A stretch of 64,000 bases of DNA from Cupriavidus sp. AU9028 (GCF_019795295.1 NZ_JAIMCG010000002.1:186001-250000), one strand, 5' to 3'. Positions 55,391 to 64,000 are shown, numbered from the stretch's first letter. Made by a program: numbers and translations. Notes: generated from the letters alone by a model not told the origin.

Positions 55391-56071
55391 ATGCCAGATA
55401 CCCCAGCCATCGAGATCGAAACCGCGCCCTCCCCCACGCACAGCGTCATCTGGATGCACGGCCTGGGGGCCGATGGCAACGATTTCGTCCCGGTGGTTCC
55501 GGAACTGGGGCTGCCCGCCTCGGCCGCGGTCCGCTTCCTCTTTCCGCACGCACCGCTGATTCCGGTGACCTGCAACGCCGGCTACATCATGCGGGCCTGG
55601 TACGACATCCTCTCGCTGAGCGATGCCGGTCGCCACGCCGACGTGTCGGGCATCCAGGCGTCGCGCGAGACGATTCGCGCGCTGATCGCGCGCGAGAACG
55701 AGCGCGGCATCCCGACCTCGCGCATCCTGCTGGCGGGTTTTTCGCAGGGCGGTGCGATGGCGTATATGGCCGGACTGACGCATCCGGAACCGCTGGCAGG
55801 CATCGTGGCGCTATCGACCTATATCCCCTCGCCGGAGCTGCTCGAGGCCGAATTCGACCCCGCCAATGCGGCGACGCCAGTATTCGCGGCGCACGGCACG
55901 CAGGACGATGTGGTGTCGCCCCGGCTGGGTGAGCATGCGCGCGATCTGCTGCTCGCGCGCGGCGTTCCGCTGACCTGGCAGGCCTATCCGATGCCCCATT
56001 CGGTTTGCCTCGAAGAGATCGAGGACGTCGGTGTCTGGCTGCGCGAGCGGCTCGCCGCCACCGCGGCGTAA
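55391..56071 (+). CDS. Carboxylesterase/phospholipase (alpha/beta hydrolase)
   Basis: This is a 226-residue esterase of the carboxylesterase-2/thioesterase (EstB) family. WMHGLGADGNDF is the oxyanion loop, Ser118 lies in GFSQGGAMAY, the acid is Asp173 or Asp174 (HGTQDDVVSP), and His204 lies in PMPHSVCLEE. Homologues hydrolyse short acyl esters and lysophospholipids in the cytoplasm. A small hypothetical gene follows 56 bp later. Confidence 0.92.
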   Translation: MPDTPAIEIETAPSPTHSVIWMHGLGADGNDFVPVVPELGLPASAAVRFLFPHAPLIPVTCNAGYIMRAWYDILSLSDAGRHADVSGIQASRETIRALIARENERGIPTSRILLAGFSQGGAMAYMAGLTHPEPLAGIVALSTYIPSPELLEAEFDPANAATPVFAAHGTQDDVVSPRLGEHARDLLLARGVPLTWQAYPMPHSVCLEEIEDVGVWLRERLAATAA

Positions 56072-56127
56072 TCCCGCTGCGGCCCCTGCCCGGGCTTCGT
56101 TGTCCGAGGCCCTGTACCCTGCCTGCC

Positions 56128-56493
56128 ATGAAACCGCCCGCCCCGATTCTCGATTTCAATACGCGCAAGGCGCTGCTGTTTGCGCTGGTGGCCGAACGGC
56201 TGTCCTCCTGGTACGAACACGGCAGCTGGCTCACCGACGCCCAGGGCGCGACCCTTGCCGCGCAATGGTTGTCGCGCTCCCGGCTGCAGCTCGGGCTGAA
56301 CGAGCGGCGCCTGCTGTCTTCGCTGAGCGACGAGCTGGCGCGCCAGCTGGCCGACACGCTCTCGCGCGAGGCCGGACTCTACGCCGCGCATGAAATGATG
56401 GAGGCGCTGGATCCGAACTACCAGTCCGCCTTCGCCCATGACATGCTGGACGAGTGCGAGCGGCGGCTGCGCGAGAATGGCCTGAGCGACTGA
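56128..56493 (+). CDS. Hypothetical protein
   Basis: This is a 121-residue, mostly helical soluble protein (TRKALLFALVAERLSSWYEH, GLNERRLLSSLSDELARQLA). No signal peptide and no known catalytic motif is visible. It follows the esterase gene by 56 bp on the same strand and may share its transcript. I do not recognise the family. Confidence 0.7.
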   Translation: MKPPAPILDFNTRKALLFALVAERLSSWYEHGSWLTDAQGATLAAQWLSRSRLQLGLNERRLLSSLSDELARQLADTLSREAGLYAAHEMMEALDPNYQSAFAHDMLDECERRLRENGLSD

Positions 56494-56516
56494 GGCGGCG
56501 CCGGCCGCCCCTTTTG

Positions 56517-57674
56517 TCAGGATGCGCTGCGTGAGCGCAGTGCCTGCCAGGCCGTGGCGAGGTGATATGGCGTGGTCGACGGCATATCGGCGCGCAGCAC
56601 GCTGCCATCCTCGGCAATGCACTCGTTCCAGCCGCGCTCGTGCAGGAACCGCACCGGAAAACGCCGCAACCACTGCCGCAGCGCCACCCCTCCGGCATTG
56701 TCGTTGCGCAGCGCCAGCGCTCGCCCGTACTCGGTCTGCGCCCAGATGCGCTCGGTGCGGTCCAGCACCCTTCCCTGTCCATCGATCGCCGCGACCACGC
56801 CCTGGGTCGCCGCGACGACGCCATGCCGCTGGGCAAACGCGCAGCCGCGCGCGACGTGCGCCGACAGCGGCGATTCGCCGAAGATGTCGGGGGCCATCGC
56901 CATCAGCGCATACCACTCGAACTGATGGCCCGGCTCGATGCGATTGTCGGCGGCGCCGCGCGGCAACTCCCAGATGCAGCCGGTGTCCGGATCGACGAAG
57001 GTGCGCAGCACGCCCGCGCCGATCTCAGCGAGACGATCGGCGAACCAGGCGCTGCCGGTGGCATCCCGCGCCGCCAGGTACGCCTCCGTCAGATGCATCA
57101 CCGGGTTCTGCTGCAGCGGCAGCGACCTGGCCGTGAAATCCCGCTGGAGGGCGGCGTGATACTGCCCCTCGGGCAAGGCGAAGCGCGTTTCGATCGTCTG
57201 CACGGTATCGTCCAGCGCCTGGCGCGCGAGCCCGTTGCCGCTGGCGCGCCAGTAGGCGGCACAGGCGAACACCACGAACGCGTGCGTGTAGAGGTCCTTG
57301 CCGGTATCCAGCGGCTGCCCCGCCGGATCGATGCTGTAGAACCAGCCGCCCTCGGGATCGGCGAAATACCGGCACAGCGAGGCGAATAACCGATCGGCAT
57401 GTTCCCTGAAGTCTTCATTCAGCGAGAACACGTAGAGCTGCCGCGCACATGCCATGGCGCGGTATCGCTGTGGCGGCAGCGGCTGCCCGGTGGCGCCGTC
57501 CAGTGCCTCGTAAGGCAAAGCGAGCGCGGCATTCCAGCCGGCGCCGGTCCAGGGCGGCAGCACCGCGGTCTGGTAGTGCGACAGGAGCGTGGCAACCGAT
57601 GCCGCTTCGGCTGATGCACGCAGCCTGGGCTGGTCAGAGGCGGCGCGGGAGGAAATTCGGTTCGAGGCTGGCAT
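56517..57674 (-). CDS. AGE family epimerase/isomerase
   Basis: This is a 385-residue (alpha/alpha)6-barrel protein of the N-acylglucosamine 2-epimerase family. Conserved parts include RLYVF-like ARQLYVFSLNE, DPEGGWFYSID, KDLYTHAFVVFA, NPVMHLTEAYLA and EPGHQFEWYALM, which carry the catalytic His residues. Members convert mannose/fructose/glucose or epimerise GlcNAc/ManNAc; mannose isomerase-type activity is the most likely. It is convergent with the hypothetical gene upstream. Confidence 0.9.
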   Translation of the reverse strand: MPASNRISSRAASDQPRLRASAEAASVATLLSHYQTAVLPPWTGAGWNAALALPYEALDGATGQPLPPQRYRAMACARQLYVFSLNEDFREHADRLFASLCRYFADPEGGWFYSIDPAGQPLDTGKDLYTHAFVVFACAAYWRASGNGLARQALDDTVQTIETRFALPEGQYHAALQRDFTARSLPLQQNPVMHLTEAYLAARDATGSAWFADRLAEIGAGVLRTFVDPDTGCIWELPRGAADNRIEPGHQFEWYALMAMAPDIFGESPLSAHVARGCAFAQRHGVVAATQGVVAAIDGQGRVLDRTERIWAQTEYGRALALRNDNAGGVALRQWLRRFPVRFLHERGWNECIAEDGSVLRADMPSTTPYHLATAWQALRSRSAS

Positions 57675-57842
57675 GCGTCATGCGATTGGCAAGGCTGCGC
57701 GGGAGCGCAAGCGTCAGAAGATACTGGAAATGCCCTCCGAGCGAAAGCTGGACGAAAGCTGCCCGAATGGCGGCGCCACGGCATGATCCGCCTGCTAGGA
57801 TGAAAGCGTAGCTGCAACCCGCGAAGCTGCCGGGAGAACGTC

Positions 57843-58175
57843 ATGTTGCAACGACCATTGGCCACCGTGCCATCGTCTTCCGGCCCGACCGGAACCGGCC
57901 AGATCGCGCCGGGATCCGAGGCCGATTCGCCCGGGCAGATTCCGGCCCCCCTGAGACTGAGCGACCGCCATCGCACCCTGGCGCTGCATGTGGTGCAGGT
58001 CCGATCCGGCGAGTACAGCTGGCAGCTGGTGCTGGAGGAGCACTGCGGCAGCGGCGATTGCGACTGCATCATCGAAACCCAATGCTGCTGGCCGACCCAT
58101 GCCCAGGCGCTCGCCGCCGGCTGGGCCGAGGGCAACCGGCTGCTGCAAGGCACGAGGGTGTTCGCCCAGCACTGA
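57843..58175 (+). CDS. Hypothetical protein with cysteine cluster
   Basis: This is a 110-residue protein with GGGAGA 5-10 nt upstream. After a proline/serine-rich N-terminus, the core has five cysteines within 15 residues (EEHCGSGDCDCIIETQCCW: Cys68, 73, 75, 81, 82), followed by an amphipathic helix (THAQALAAGWAEGNRLLQG). There is no signal peptide, so the cysteines may bind a metal. I do not recognise the family. A similar-sized unknown with four cysteines follows. Confidence 0.7.
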   Translation: MLQRPLATVPSSSGPTGTGQIAPGSEADSPGQIPAPLRLSDRHRTLALHVVQVRSGEYSWQLVLEEHCGSGDCDCIIETQCCWPTHAQALAAGWAEGNRLLQGTRVFAQH

Positions 58176-58244
58176 TCCCCGCCTCGGCAGGCAGACAAGC
58201 CATTCCCCGTAGCGCCCGTATTTGCGTCCTTGAAGGAAAACGAC

Positions 58245-58577
58245 ATGGAAAAGCCTGTCGTCAGCCCTGCCCGTTTCGTCGAGTTGCTCAACGCACGCTT
58301 GCCCGCCCACCCCTTGTACCGGGAAGGGATGCACGTCTATGCCGTTCCGCGGCATGCCGAGCATCCGCGCAGCCTGGTCTGTGTCGGTCCCTGCGGCACC
58401 ATCGGTGTCTGCACGGCGATCGAGGAAATCGTGCGCGGGGAGTGCGAGGTCGAGCCGGACATTCCTCGGGAGTGGCGCCATGCCCTGCCGCCCAGTTCGC
58501 CACATCAGCACCGCGCCACGGAGCCGGCGCTGCGCCACGACCATGCGCCGGCGGCTTCCTCCTTGGCACGCCTTTAG
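58245..58577 (+). CDS. Hypothetical protein
   Basis: This is a 110-residue protein with AAGGA upstream of the start MEKPVVSP. Four cysteines (SLVCVGPCGTIGVCTAIEEI, then GEC) lie at 46, 50, 56 and 67, and the C-terminal 30 residues are His/Pro/Ala-rich. No signal peptide is visible. It sits 69 bp after the other cysteine-containing unknown and 68 bp before the lipocalin. No family is recognised. Confidence 0.68.
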   Translation: MEKPVVSPARFVELLNARLPAHPLYREGMHVYAVPRHAEHPRSLVCVGPCGTIGVCTAIEEIVRGECEVEPDIPREWRHALPPSSPHQHRATEPALRHDHAPAASSLARL

Positions 58578-58645
58578 CATCCCAACGCCCGACTGCAACG
58601 CGGCGGGGACGACGCAAGTCCCCCGCATGTAGATACGGAGGTGGC

Positions 58646-59236
58646 ATGAACAGATTACAGATGACTGCCCTCGCGGCCGTGGCCGGCGCAGGCGCGGCCT
58701 GGCTGCTCAATCAGCGCATGAGCCAGCCGGTGGGCAATCCGCATGTCCCGGAGCCGAACCGGGACGTGGAGATCGACCAGTATCTGGGCCGCTGGTATGA
58801 AATGGCGCGCTACGAAAACCGCTTCGAGCGCGGCTGCGACAACGTCACGGCGGAATATCACCTGCGCCACGACGGCCTGGTCGAGGTGATCAACACCTGC
58901 GGCAGCCAGGGCGCGGGGCGCGGCAGGGCCAGCCGCGGCAAGGCGAAGATCGTACCGGACAGCCGCAACGCCAAGCTCAAGGTGTCGTTCTTCGGGCCGC
59001 TATACGTCGGCGACTACTGGATCCTGGATCGCGCCGACGACTACACCTGGTCGATCGTCGGGGAGCCGTCCGGGCGCTATCTCTGGATCCTGACCCGGAT
59101 GCCGGAGCCGGGCGCCGCGCTACGCGCGGAGTTGCTGCAACGGGTGACCGACCTGGGTTATGACACCGGCCTGCTGCGGCAGACCGACCAGAGCGGCAAT
59201 CGGCAGCCGGCATTGAGTATCGTGCCCGCGGCCTGA
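58646..59236 (+). CDS. Lipocalin family protein (Blc-like)
   Basis: This is a 196-residue lipocalin: GRWYEMARYENRFERGCDNV is the GxW motif region, followed by the beta barrel (YWILDRADDYTWSIVGEPSG, RYLWILTRMPEP). The N-terminus has a short hydrophobic segment (TALAAVAGAGAAWLLNQRM) but no lipobox Cys, so unlike E. coli Blc it is not lipidated. GGAGG precedes the start. It probably binds fatty acids or lysophospholipids in the envelope. Confidence 0.9.
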   Translation: MNRLQMTALAAVAGAGAAWLLNQRMSQPVGNPHVPEPNRDVEIDQYLGRWYEMARYENRFERGCDNVTAEYHLRHDGLVEVINTCGSQGAGRGRASRGKAKIVPDSRNAKLKVSFFGPLYVGDYWILDRADDYTWSIVGEPSGRYLWILTRMPEPGAALRAELLQRVTDLGYDTGLLRQTDQSGNRQPALSIVPAA

Positions 59237-59263
59237 GCCAGAGCGCGGGGGCGCGCCCCGGCA

Positions 59264-60709
59264 CTACACTTCGGCTGCCTCCGCCGTTTCCCGCGTTTCG
59301 CGTTCCACCTGGCGAGCCGGCCGCGCCTTGTCCTGCCGCAGCTGCATGAAGATCCACGCCGATGCGCAGGTGATCAGGCCCACGCAGATGAAGGTGGCGT
59401 GGAACGCCTGCAAGGAGCTGCCGCCCCCGCGCGCCTCCACGGCGCGATGGAAGGTTGCCAGCAGGGCCCCCGCCGAGGTCACGGCCAGACTCATCGACAG
59501 CATCTGCACCATCGACAGCAGACTGTTGCCGCCGCTCGCGCTGGTGCCGCCCAGATCCTTCAGCGTGACGGTGTTCATCGCGGTGAACTGCACGGAATTG
59601 AGCGCCCCGAAGACCGCCAGTTGACACAGCAGCACGGCGATGGGCAACCCGGGGGAGACCAGCGCGAACGATGCCATCATCAGCCCGACCATCACGGTAT
59701 TGGCCACCAGCACCCGCCGGTAGCCGTAGCGCTCGATCACGCCGGTGGCGATGCGCTTCGAAAGCATGCCCGCCGCCGTCACGGGCAGCATCATCATGCC
59801 GGCCTGCATCGGCGAGTAGCCGAGTCCGACCTGCAGCGTCAGAACGATCATGAACGGCATGGCGCCGCTGCCGATGCGCGCGAACAGATTGCCCAGCAGG
59901 CCGACGCTGAACGTGTGGATGCGGAACATGCGCAGCGAGAACAGCGGACGCGGATGTCGTACCGCGTGCAGGACGTAGGCGGTCAGCGCGGCCATGCTGG
60001 CGATCAGCAGCATCAGCACGGTGGCATGCTCGAAGCCAAGTCCCGCCAGCCCGTCGAGCGCGAACGACAGGGTCAGCATCGCGATCACCAGCCAGAGGTA
60101 GCCGGATACGTCGAAACGGCCGACGTCGTGCATCCGGTGGTCCGGCATGAAGCGCAAGGTGGCAAGCACGCCGGCCACGCCGACCGGGACATTGATCAGG
60201 AAGATCCAGTGCCAGGACAACGCCTCCGTCAGCCAGCCTCCCAGCGTCGGACCGATCAGCGGGCCCAGCATGCCGGGGATCGCCACGAAACTCATCGCCT
60301 TGAGGAAGGCCTGGCGGGGGAAGGTGCGCAGCACGGACAGCCGGCCCACCGGCAGCAGCATCGCGCCCCCCAGACCTTGCACTACCCGCGATGCCACGAG
60401 GAAATCCAGGGTCGGCGCATAGGCACACAGCAGCGAGCCGAGCACGAACAGCACGATCGCGAGCTGGAAGATCCGGCGGGTGCCGAAGCGGTCCGCCAGC
60501 CAGCCCGAGGCCGGGATGATCACGGCCATCGTCAGCGAGTAGGCGATGATCACCGACTGCATGCGCAGCGGACTCTCGCCGAGGCTGCGGGCCATGGCGG
60601 GCAAGGCGGTATTGACGATCGTGCTGTCCAGGGTCTGCATGAAAAACCCGACTGCGACGACCCAGAGCATGACCTGCTGCCTGCGCACGTCGCCGCTCGT
60701 TTCCATCAT
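59264..60709 (-). CDS. DHA2 family MFS drug efflux transporter
   Basis: This 481-residue, 14-helix DHA2 (EmrB/QacA-type) drug:H+ antiporter shows LDSTIVNTALPAMARSLGE in helix 1 (motif D1), GWLADRFGTRRIF (motif A) and GPLIGPTLGGWL (motif C). The start at 60709 has GGGAGG 8 nt upstream and gives MMETSGD; the frame continues upstream only into intergenic DNA. No membrane-fusion partner is adjacent. It is divergent from a secreted unknown. Confidence 0.92.
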   Translation of the reverse strand: MMETSGDVRRQQVMLWVVAVGFFMQTLDSTIVNTALPAMARSLGESPLRMQSVIIAYSLTMAVIIPASGWLADRFGTRRIFQLAIVLFVLGSLLCAYAPTLDFLVASRVVQGLGGAMLLPVGRLSVLRTFPRQAFLKAMSFVAIPGMLGPLIGPTLGGWLTEALSWHWIFLINVPVGVAGVLATLRFMPDHRMHDVGRFDVSGYLWLVIAMLTLSFALDGLAGLGFEHATVLMLLIASMAALTAYVLHAVRHPRPLFSLRMFRIHTFSVGLLGNLFARIGSGAMPFMIVLTLQVGLGYSPMQAGMMMLPVTAAGMLSKRIATGVIERYGYRRVLVANTVMVGLMMASFALVSPGLPIAVLLCQLAVFGALNSVQFTAMNTVTLKDLGGTSASGGNSLLSMVQMLSMSLAVTSAGALLATFHRAVEARGGGSSLQAFHATFICVGLITCASAWIFMQLRQDKARPARQVERETRETAEAAEV

Positions 60710-60998
60710 GCTGCTTGCCTCCCTGGCCTGTTCCGTCAAGTGCGTGCAGCGTAACCGCAAACCCGGTTCGCTGTCAGGAAGGGGCCCAAGCGAGCCGCGT
60801 GCCAGAAGGCGCGCAGCTTCCAGCCGGGGCGTACGAGGGAGTCGGCCGCCGACCCAATCAGGGCTTGCCTTTTCTGCAATCGTTTTCGAAATTTGCAATA
60901 GCCCTGGCGGCGGCCCATGCGTCGGAAAGCGCGACCCAGAACAAAAGCGAAACACTGCCGTCCAACCCCTATCCCTGTCACAGCAAAGGAGAGGTTCG

Positions 60999-61436
60999 AT
61001 GAAGAAAAACAGTACTTCGTATCCGTTTGCTTCGCGCATGGCCAAGGGCGGCACCGTTGCCGCCATCGTCGCGGCCGCTGCCATGGCCATCGGCACCAGC
61101 CAGGCGCTCGCCGCCGACCTGCAGCCGCAGACCGCGGGACCGTTCACCTATGTTTGCGGCGGCGTCGGCGAGGACGAGCAGCAGGCGCTGCGGGCAGAAT
61201 CGCGCAATTACGATATGGGCGTGCTCTTCACGCAGGGCGCACGGGGTGAATACCTGTCCGATGTCGACGTCACGCTGTCGCGCGGCGGCAAGGAAGTGGC
61301 TACCTTCCGCACCAATGGCCCGCGTTGCCTGATCAAGGGGCCGAAGGGCACCTATCAGGTGAAGGCCGACTACATGGGCAATACCAAGCGCGCCACGCTG
61401 AGCGCCGGCCAACGCAACCTGCAGATGCGCTGGTAA
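60999..61436 (+). CDS. Secreted protein with carboxypeptidase-regulatory-like fold
   Basis: This is a 145-residue protein with a signal peptide ending near SQALAADL (about residue 39). The mature part is a small beta-sandwich (YDMGVLFTQGARGEYLSDVD, TFRTNGPRCLIKGPKGTYQV) with two Cys that may form a disulfide. It resembles periplasmic carboxypeptidase-regulatory-like domains of Burkholderiales. AAGGAGAGG upstream supports the start. The function is unknown. Confidence 0.8.
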   Translation: MKKNSTSYPFASRMAKGGTVAAIVAAAAMAIGTSQALAADLQPQTAGPFTYVCGGVGEDEQQALRAESRNYDMGVLFTQGARGEYLSDVDVTLSRGGKEVATFRTNGPRCLIKGPKGTYQVKADYMGNTKRATLSAGQRNLQMRW

Positions 61437-61557
61437 GGACGCGGGCGGCCGACGGGCCGTCCGTCCGGCTTGCGCCGGGAGCCCGAGCCGGCCGTTTCCC
61501 CCTTCGCCGTGACGTGGTGCAGACGGTTCGGCCGCATTCCTGCTCGTGCGCAGGCGC

Positions 61558-62805
61558 TCAGGTCCCCGGCTGGTCGGCAACCATGGCCACCGGCATCGCG
61601 GCCGGCTCCGCCTCGGACCCGGATTCGGGCATCAGCGTGGACGCCACCAGGTAACGGTCCCTGCCCTGCCGCTTGGCCTCGTACAGTGCGCAGTCGGCAT
61701 GGCCGAACAGCTGCATCCACAGGCTGTGGGTGTCGGCGCCACTCTCCTGCCGCAGCTGGGCAATCCCGATGCTGACACTGGCAAAGGCGCCCGCGGCGCC
61801 GGGCAGCGGAATCGCACGGACCTTGCGCAGAATGCGGCGGGCAAGGGCGGTAGCCTGTTGTTCGTCGGTATGCGGACAGAGGACGCAGAACTCTTCGCCG
61901 CCATAACGCCCTGCCACATCCGAGGCGCGCCGCGAGTTGTCCAGGGCTTCCGCGATGGCCTGCAGCACCGCGTCGCCGGCACGATGGCCGCTGAGGTCGT
62001 TGACCTGCTTGAAGTGGTCGACATCGATGACCAGGCAGGTCAGCGCCTGGCGGTGCCGCAGCGCAGACGAGATCAGGGTGGCGGCGCTCTCATCGAGTGC
62101 CGCCCGGTTCAGCAGGCCGGTCAGACCGTCGATGCGGGCGCCGTGCTCCTTGTTGGCAATGACCTGCTCCAGCGCCATCACGGTATAGCCGAACAGTCCG
62201 AGCAGCACCGCCACCAGCGAGGCGAGCACCAGCGAGCGATCGACCCCGGCGGCGTAGAACGGCGCGACCGACGCGGCCGGGTCGCTCGAGATGGCGATGC
62301 CATAGAGCTGCACGGCCAGTTGAACCGCACAGGCGAGCATGGCCAGCGGCAGGCCGATTTCGCTGCGACCGAGCCGCCCGCGGGCGAGCAGCAGCAGGGT
62401 CATGGCCGAAAGCACGGCGAACAGCGCGCAGAAGCCCTGCTGCGCGCGCACCAGGGCTTCCGGCGAGGTCAGCGCGGCGATCGCGGCGAAGGCGAACACG
62501 GCGGAGACCGGGCCGCGCATCCGTGCGCGCACCGGCAAACCCTGATGCACCCGCACGCCCCGGTAGATGATCAGTTTGCCCAGCGCGTAGAGACCGGCGG
62601 CCAGCGCGGCGAACGCCGGCTTGCCCGCCGCGGCGGCATTGGCGGCGAAGCCCAGCCCACCGGCCGAGAGCAGCAGATGTCCCGCAGCCCAGAGACGCCC
62701 CGCGGCGCTTGCGCGCAGCCCCAGCAACAGCCCCGCGGAAATCAGCAGGCTGCTGGCAAACACGACCACCATGACGACCACAATGCTCTGCTGACCAAGC
62801 TGCAC
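61558..62805 (-). CDS. Membrane-bound diguanylate cyclase (GGDEF)
   Basis: This 415-residue protein starts with GTG at 62805, because AGAGGA lies 5 nt upstream and residues 8-25 are then the first helix (IVVVMVVVFASSLLISAG). About seven hydrophobic segments fill the N-terminal half. The GGDEF domain has GGEEF at 302-306 and an intact I-site RASD at 293-296. DVDHFKQVNDLSGHRAGDAV is typical. It is the second cyclase in the window; no EAL or HD-GYP protein is present. Confidence 0.9.
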   Translation of the reverse strand: MQLGQQSIVVVMVVVFASSLLISAGLLLGLRASAAGRLWAAGHLLLSAGGLGFAANAAAAGKPAFAALAAGLYALGKLIIYRGVRVHQGLPVRARMRGPVSAVFAFAAIAALTSPEALVRAQQGFCALFAVLSAMTLLLLARGRLGRSEIGLPLAMLACAVQLAVQLYGIAISSDPAASVAPFYAAGVDRSLVLASLVAVLLGLFGYTVMALEQVIANKEHGARIDGLTGLLNRAALDESAATLISSALRHRQALTCLVIDVDHFKQVNDLSGHRAGDAVLQAIAEALDNSRRASDVAGRYGGEEFCVLCPHTDEQQATALARRILRKVRAIPLPGAAGAFASVSIGIAQLRQESGADTHSLWMQLFGHADCALYEAKRQGRDRYLVASTLMPESGSEAEPAAMPVAMVADQPGT

Positions 62806-62914
62806 GGGATTCCTCTGAAAGTGCGGCAGTTCAGCCGGCCGGGAAGTGCGCTGCGATGGTCGGATGATAACGTCACCATGGGTGGCACGCATCCCCCTTC
62901 CGTCGGGGAAACGA

Positions 62915-62945
62915 GCGGCCCGCAAAAGCGGCCCGCAGCTGCGGG
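62915..62945. repeat. GCGGCCCGC direct repeat and palindrome
   Basis: Two copies of GCGGCCCGC (62915-62923, 62928-62936) are joined by AAAA; the second runs into the palindrome CCCGCAGCTGCGGG (62932-62945). It lies just past the stop of the dehydrogenase gene and may act as a terminator hairpin. Confidence 0.4.
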
Positions 62946-62976
62946 CGGGGGCCGGCTACCCTGCTTCAGTGGGGAA

Positions 62977-63990
62977 TCAAGCCAGGCGCCGGACCACGGC
63001 GGCGGTGAATTCGTGCGTGGTCGCGCTGCCCTTCAGATCGCGCGTGCGCACCTGATCCTCGTTCAGCGTCGCGGCAATGGCCCGGCGCAGCCGGTCCCCC
63101 AGATCCTGGCGCCCGACATGGTCCAGCATCAGTCCTGCCGACAGCATCAGCGAAACCGGGTTGGCCACGCCCTGCCCTGCGATGTCCGGAGCGGACCCGT
63201 GCACCGCCTCGAAGATCGCCGCCTTGTCGCCGATATTGGCACCGGGCGCGAGCCCCAGCCCGCCGACCAGCCCGGCGATCTGGTCCGACAGGATGTCCCC
63301 GAACAGGTTGGTGCAAAGCAGGACATCGAACTGCCAGGGGTCGAGCACCAGCTGCATCGCGCAGGCATCGACGATGCGGTCGTCCATCTCCACACGGCCC
63401 GCGTACTCGGCGGCCACCTCCCGCGCCGCTTCCAGGAAGATCCCGGTCAGCGCCTTCAGGATATTGGCCTTGTGCACCACCGTAACCTTGCGGCGCCCAT
63501 GGCGGACCGCGTATTCGAAGGCGAAACGCGCGATCCTGCGGCAGTCCTCGCGCGTATTGATGCCGGTGGAAACGGCGACGGCGCGCGGATCGTCGCCGAC
63601 CGGGATGTAGTAGTCATGGGCAACATAGAAGCCGCCGACGTTCTCGCGCATCAGCACCAGGTCGATGTCCTCGTAGCGGCCCGGAATCAGCGTCCGGGCG
63701 GGCCGCACGTTGGCATAGAGCTGGAACGCCTCGCGCAGACGCACATTGACCGAACGAAAGCCGCCGCCCACGGGCGTGGTCAACGGCCCCTTCAAGGCCA
63801 GGCCCGTGGTCCGGATGCTGTCCAGCGTCGATTCGGGCAACGGATCGCCCTCGGCGTCGATGGCGGCAACGCCCGCCTGCCTGCGTTCCCACGCGAACGG
63901 AGCCTCGAGGGCGTCCAGTACCTGCAGTGTCGCTTCGACGATTTCGGGGCCGATGCCGTCGCCGGGAATCAGCGTGGCGGGAATGGTCAT
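62977..63990 (-). CDS. Isocitrate/isopropylmalate dehydrogenase family protein
   Basis: This 337-residue NAD(P)-linked beta-decarboxylating dehydrogenase has PGDGIGPEIVEATLQVLDAL at the N-terminus, HKANILKALTGIF in the middle, and LFGDILSDQIAGLVGGLGLA with FEAVHGSAPDIAGQGVANP late. The substrate loop reads RENVGGFYVAHDYYIP instead of the usual RENTEGxYxGxEH of isocitrate dehydrogenase, so the substrate may be a different 2-hydroxy-dicarboxylate. The start at 63990 gives MTIPATLIPGDG. The upstream neighbour lies outside the window. Confidence 0.88.
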   Translation of the reverse strand: MTIPATLIPGDGIGPEIVEATLQVLDALEAPFAWERRQAGVAAIDAEGDPLPESTLDSIRTTGLALKGPLTTPVGGGFRSVNVRLREAFQLYANVRPARTLIPGRYEDIDLVLMRENVGGFYVAHDYYIPVGDDPRAVAVSTGINTREDCRRIARFAFEYAVRHGRRKVTVVHKANILKALTGIFLEAAREVAAEYAGRVEMDDRIVDACAMQLVLDPWQFDVLLCTNLFGDILSDQIAGLVGGLGLAPGANIGDKAAIFEAVHGSAPDIAGQGVANPVSLMLSAGLMLDHVGRQDLGDRLRRAIAATLNEDQVRTRDLKGSATTHEFTAAVVRRLA

Positions 63991-64000
63991 GTTGGCGGCA

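Noticed and set aside
57589-57786. A 65-codon plus-strand ORF at the start of the AGE epimerase gene
   Set aside because: It is antisense to the epimerase N-terminus over its first third and lacks a ribosome-binding site. A basic helical C-terminus alone is not enough.

Overview
The window is a 64 kb piece of a chromosome-like replicon from a high-GC beta-proteobacterium, most likely Burkholderiales of the Cupriavidus/Ralstonia type. This is inferred from the gene families: a Bug-type (TctC-like) solute receptor, an HU protein with a lysine/alanine/proline-rich tail, an OpgGH pair, a standalone RibB behind an FMN riboswitch, many LysR regulators and a PaoC-like molybdenum hydroxylase. Codon use looks uniform, and no IS, prophage, CRISPR array, rRNA or tRNA gene was recognised. 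Most long ORFs opposite real genes are high-GC shadows.

Layout. 1-3.2 kb: 3' part of a molybdenum hydroxylase large subunit, then a LysR regulator. 3.3-6.2 kb: HU-like protein, and a 2-oxoadipate dioxygenase-like (DUF1338) gene divergent from its probable LysR regulator. 6.4-13.5 kb: DUF962 protein, Crp-like regulator coupled to an arylamine N-acetyltransferase, SDR, CreA, thioesterase, HU, Bcr-type efflux pump and a secreted unknown. 13.6-17.7 kb: opgGH for osmoregulated periplasmic glucans. 18-24.6 kb: two secreted unknowns, FMN riboswitch plus ribB, an XRE regulator, a CorC/HlyC-type membrane protein, DUF6152/DUF6644 and an entericidin. 24.7-33 kb: phospholipase D-like lipoprotein, KDPG aldolase plus KDG kinase, a Tat-exported aldo/keto reductase, an ATP/ADP-translocase-like transporter, and the glutathione-dependent formaldehyde pair frmA-frmB. 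33-42 kb: GlxA-type regulator, diguanylate cyclase, Bug receptor, ThDP enzyme, Kef-type antiporter and AlaC-type aminotransferase. 42.4-47.6 kb: YqjI/YqjH-like PadR and ferric-reductase pair, a mazE with a wrecked mazF, Ku translationally coupled to a MerR-HTH/TPR protein, and an AI-2E family permease. 47.8-53.3 kb: D-threonine-aldolase-like enzyme, histidine phosphatase, tautomerase/LysR, M14 peptidase and alpha/beta hydrolase. 53.4-55.3 kb: a TetR locus. 55.4-64 kb: esterase, AGE epimerase, two small cysteine-containing unknowns, lipocalin, DHA2 efflux pump, a second diguanylate cyclase and an isocitrate/isopropylmalate-type dehydrogenase.

The least ordinary part is the TetR locus at 53.4-54.33 kb. 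Three copies of one dyad lie around the tetR gene. Two of them sit inside the 17-bp spacers of good sigma-70 promoters. Between the operators are a 33-codon membrane-peptide ORF with an ideal ribosome-binding site and a very short transcription unit that ends in its own terminator. Other notable items are the mazF deletion remnant, the Ku/TPR coupling, and two copies of a long two-hairpin palindromic repeat at about 6.3 and 36.9 kb. All function assignments come from reading motifs by eye; no database search was run.
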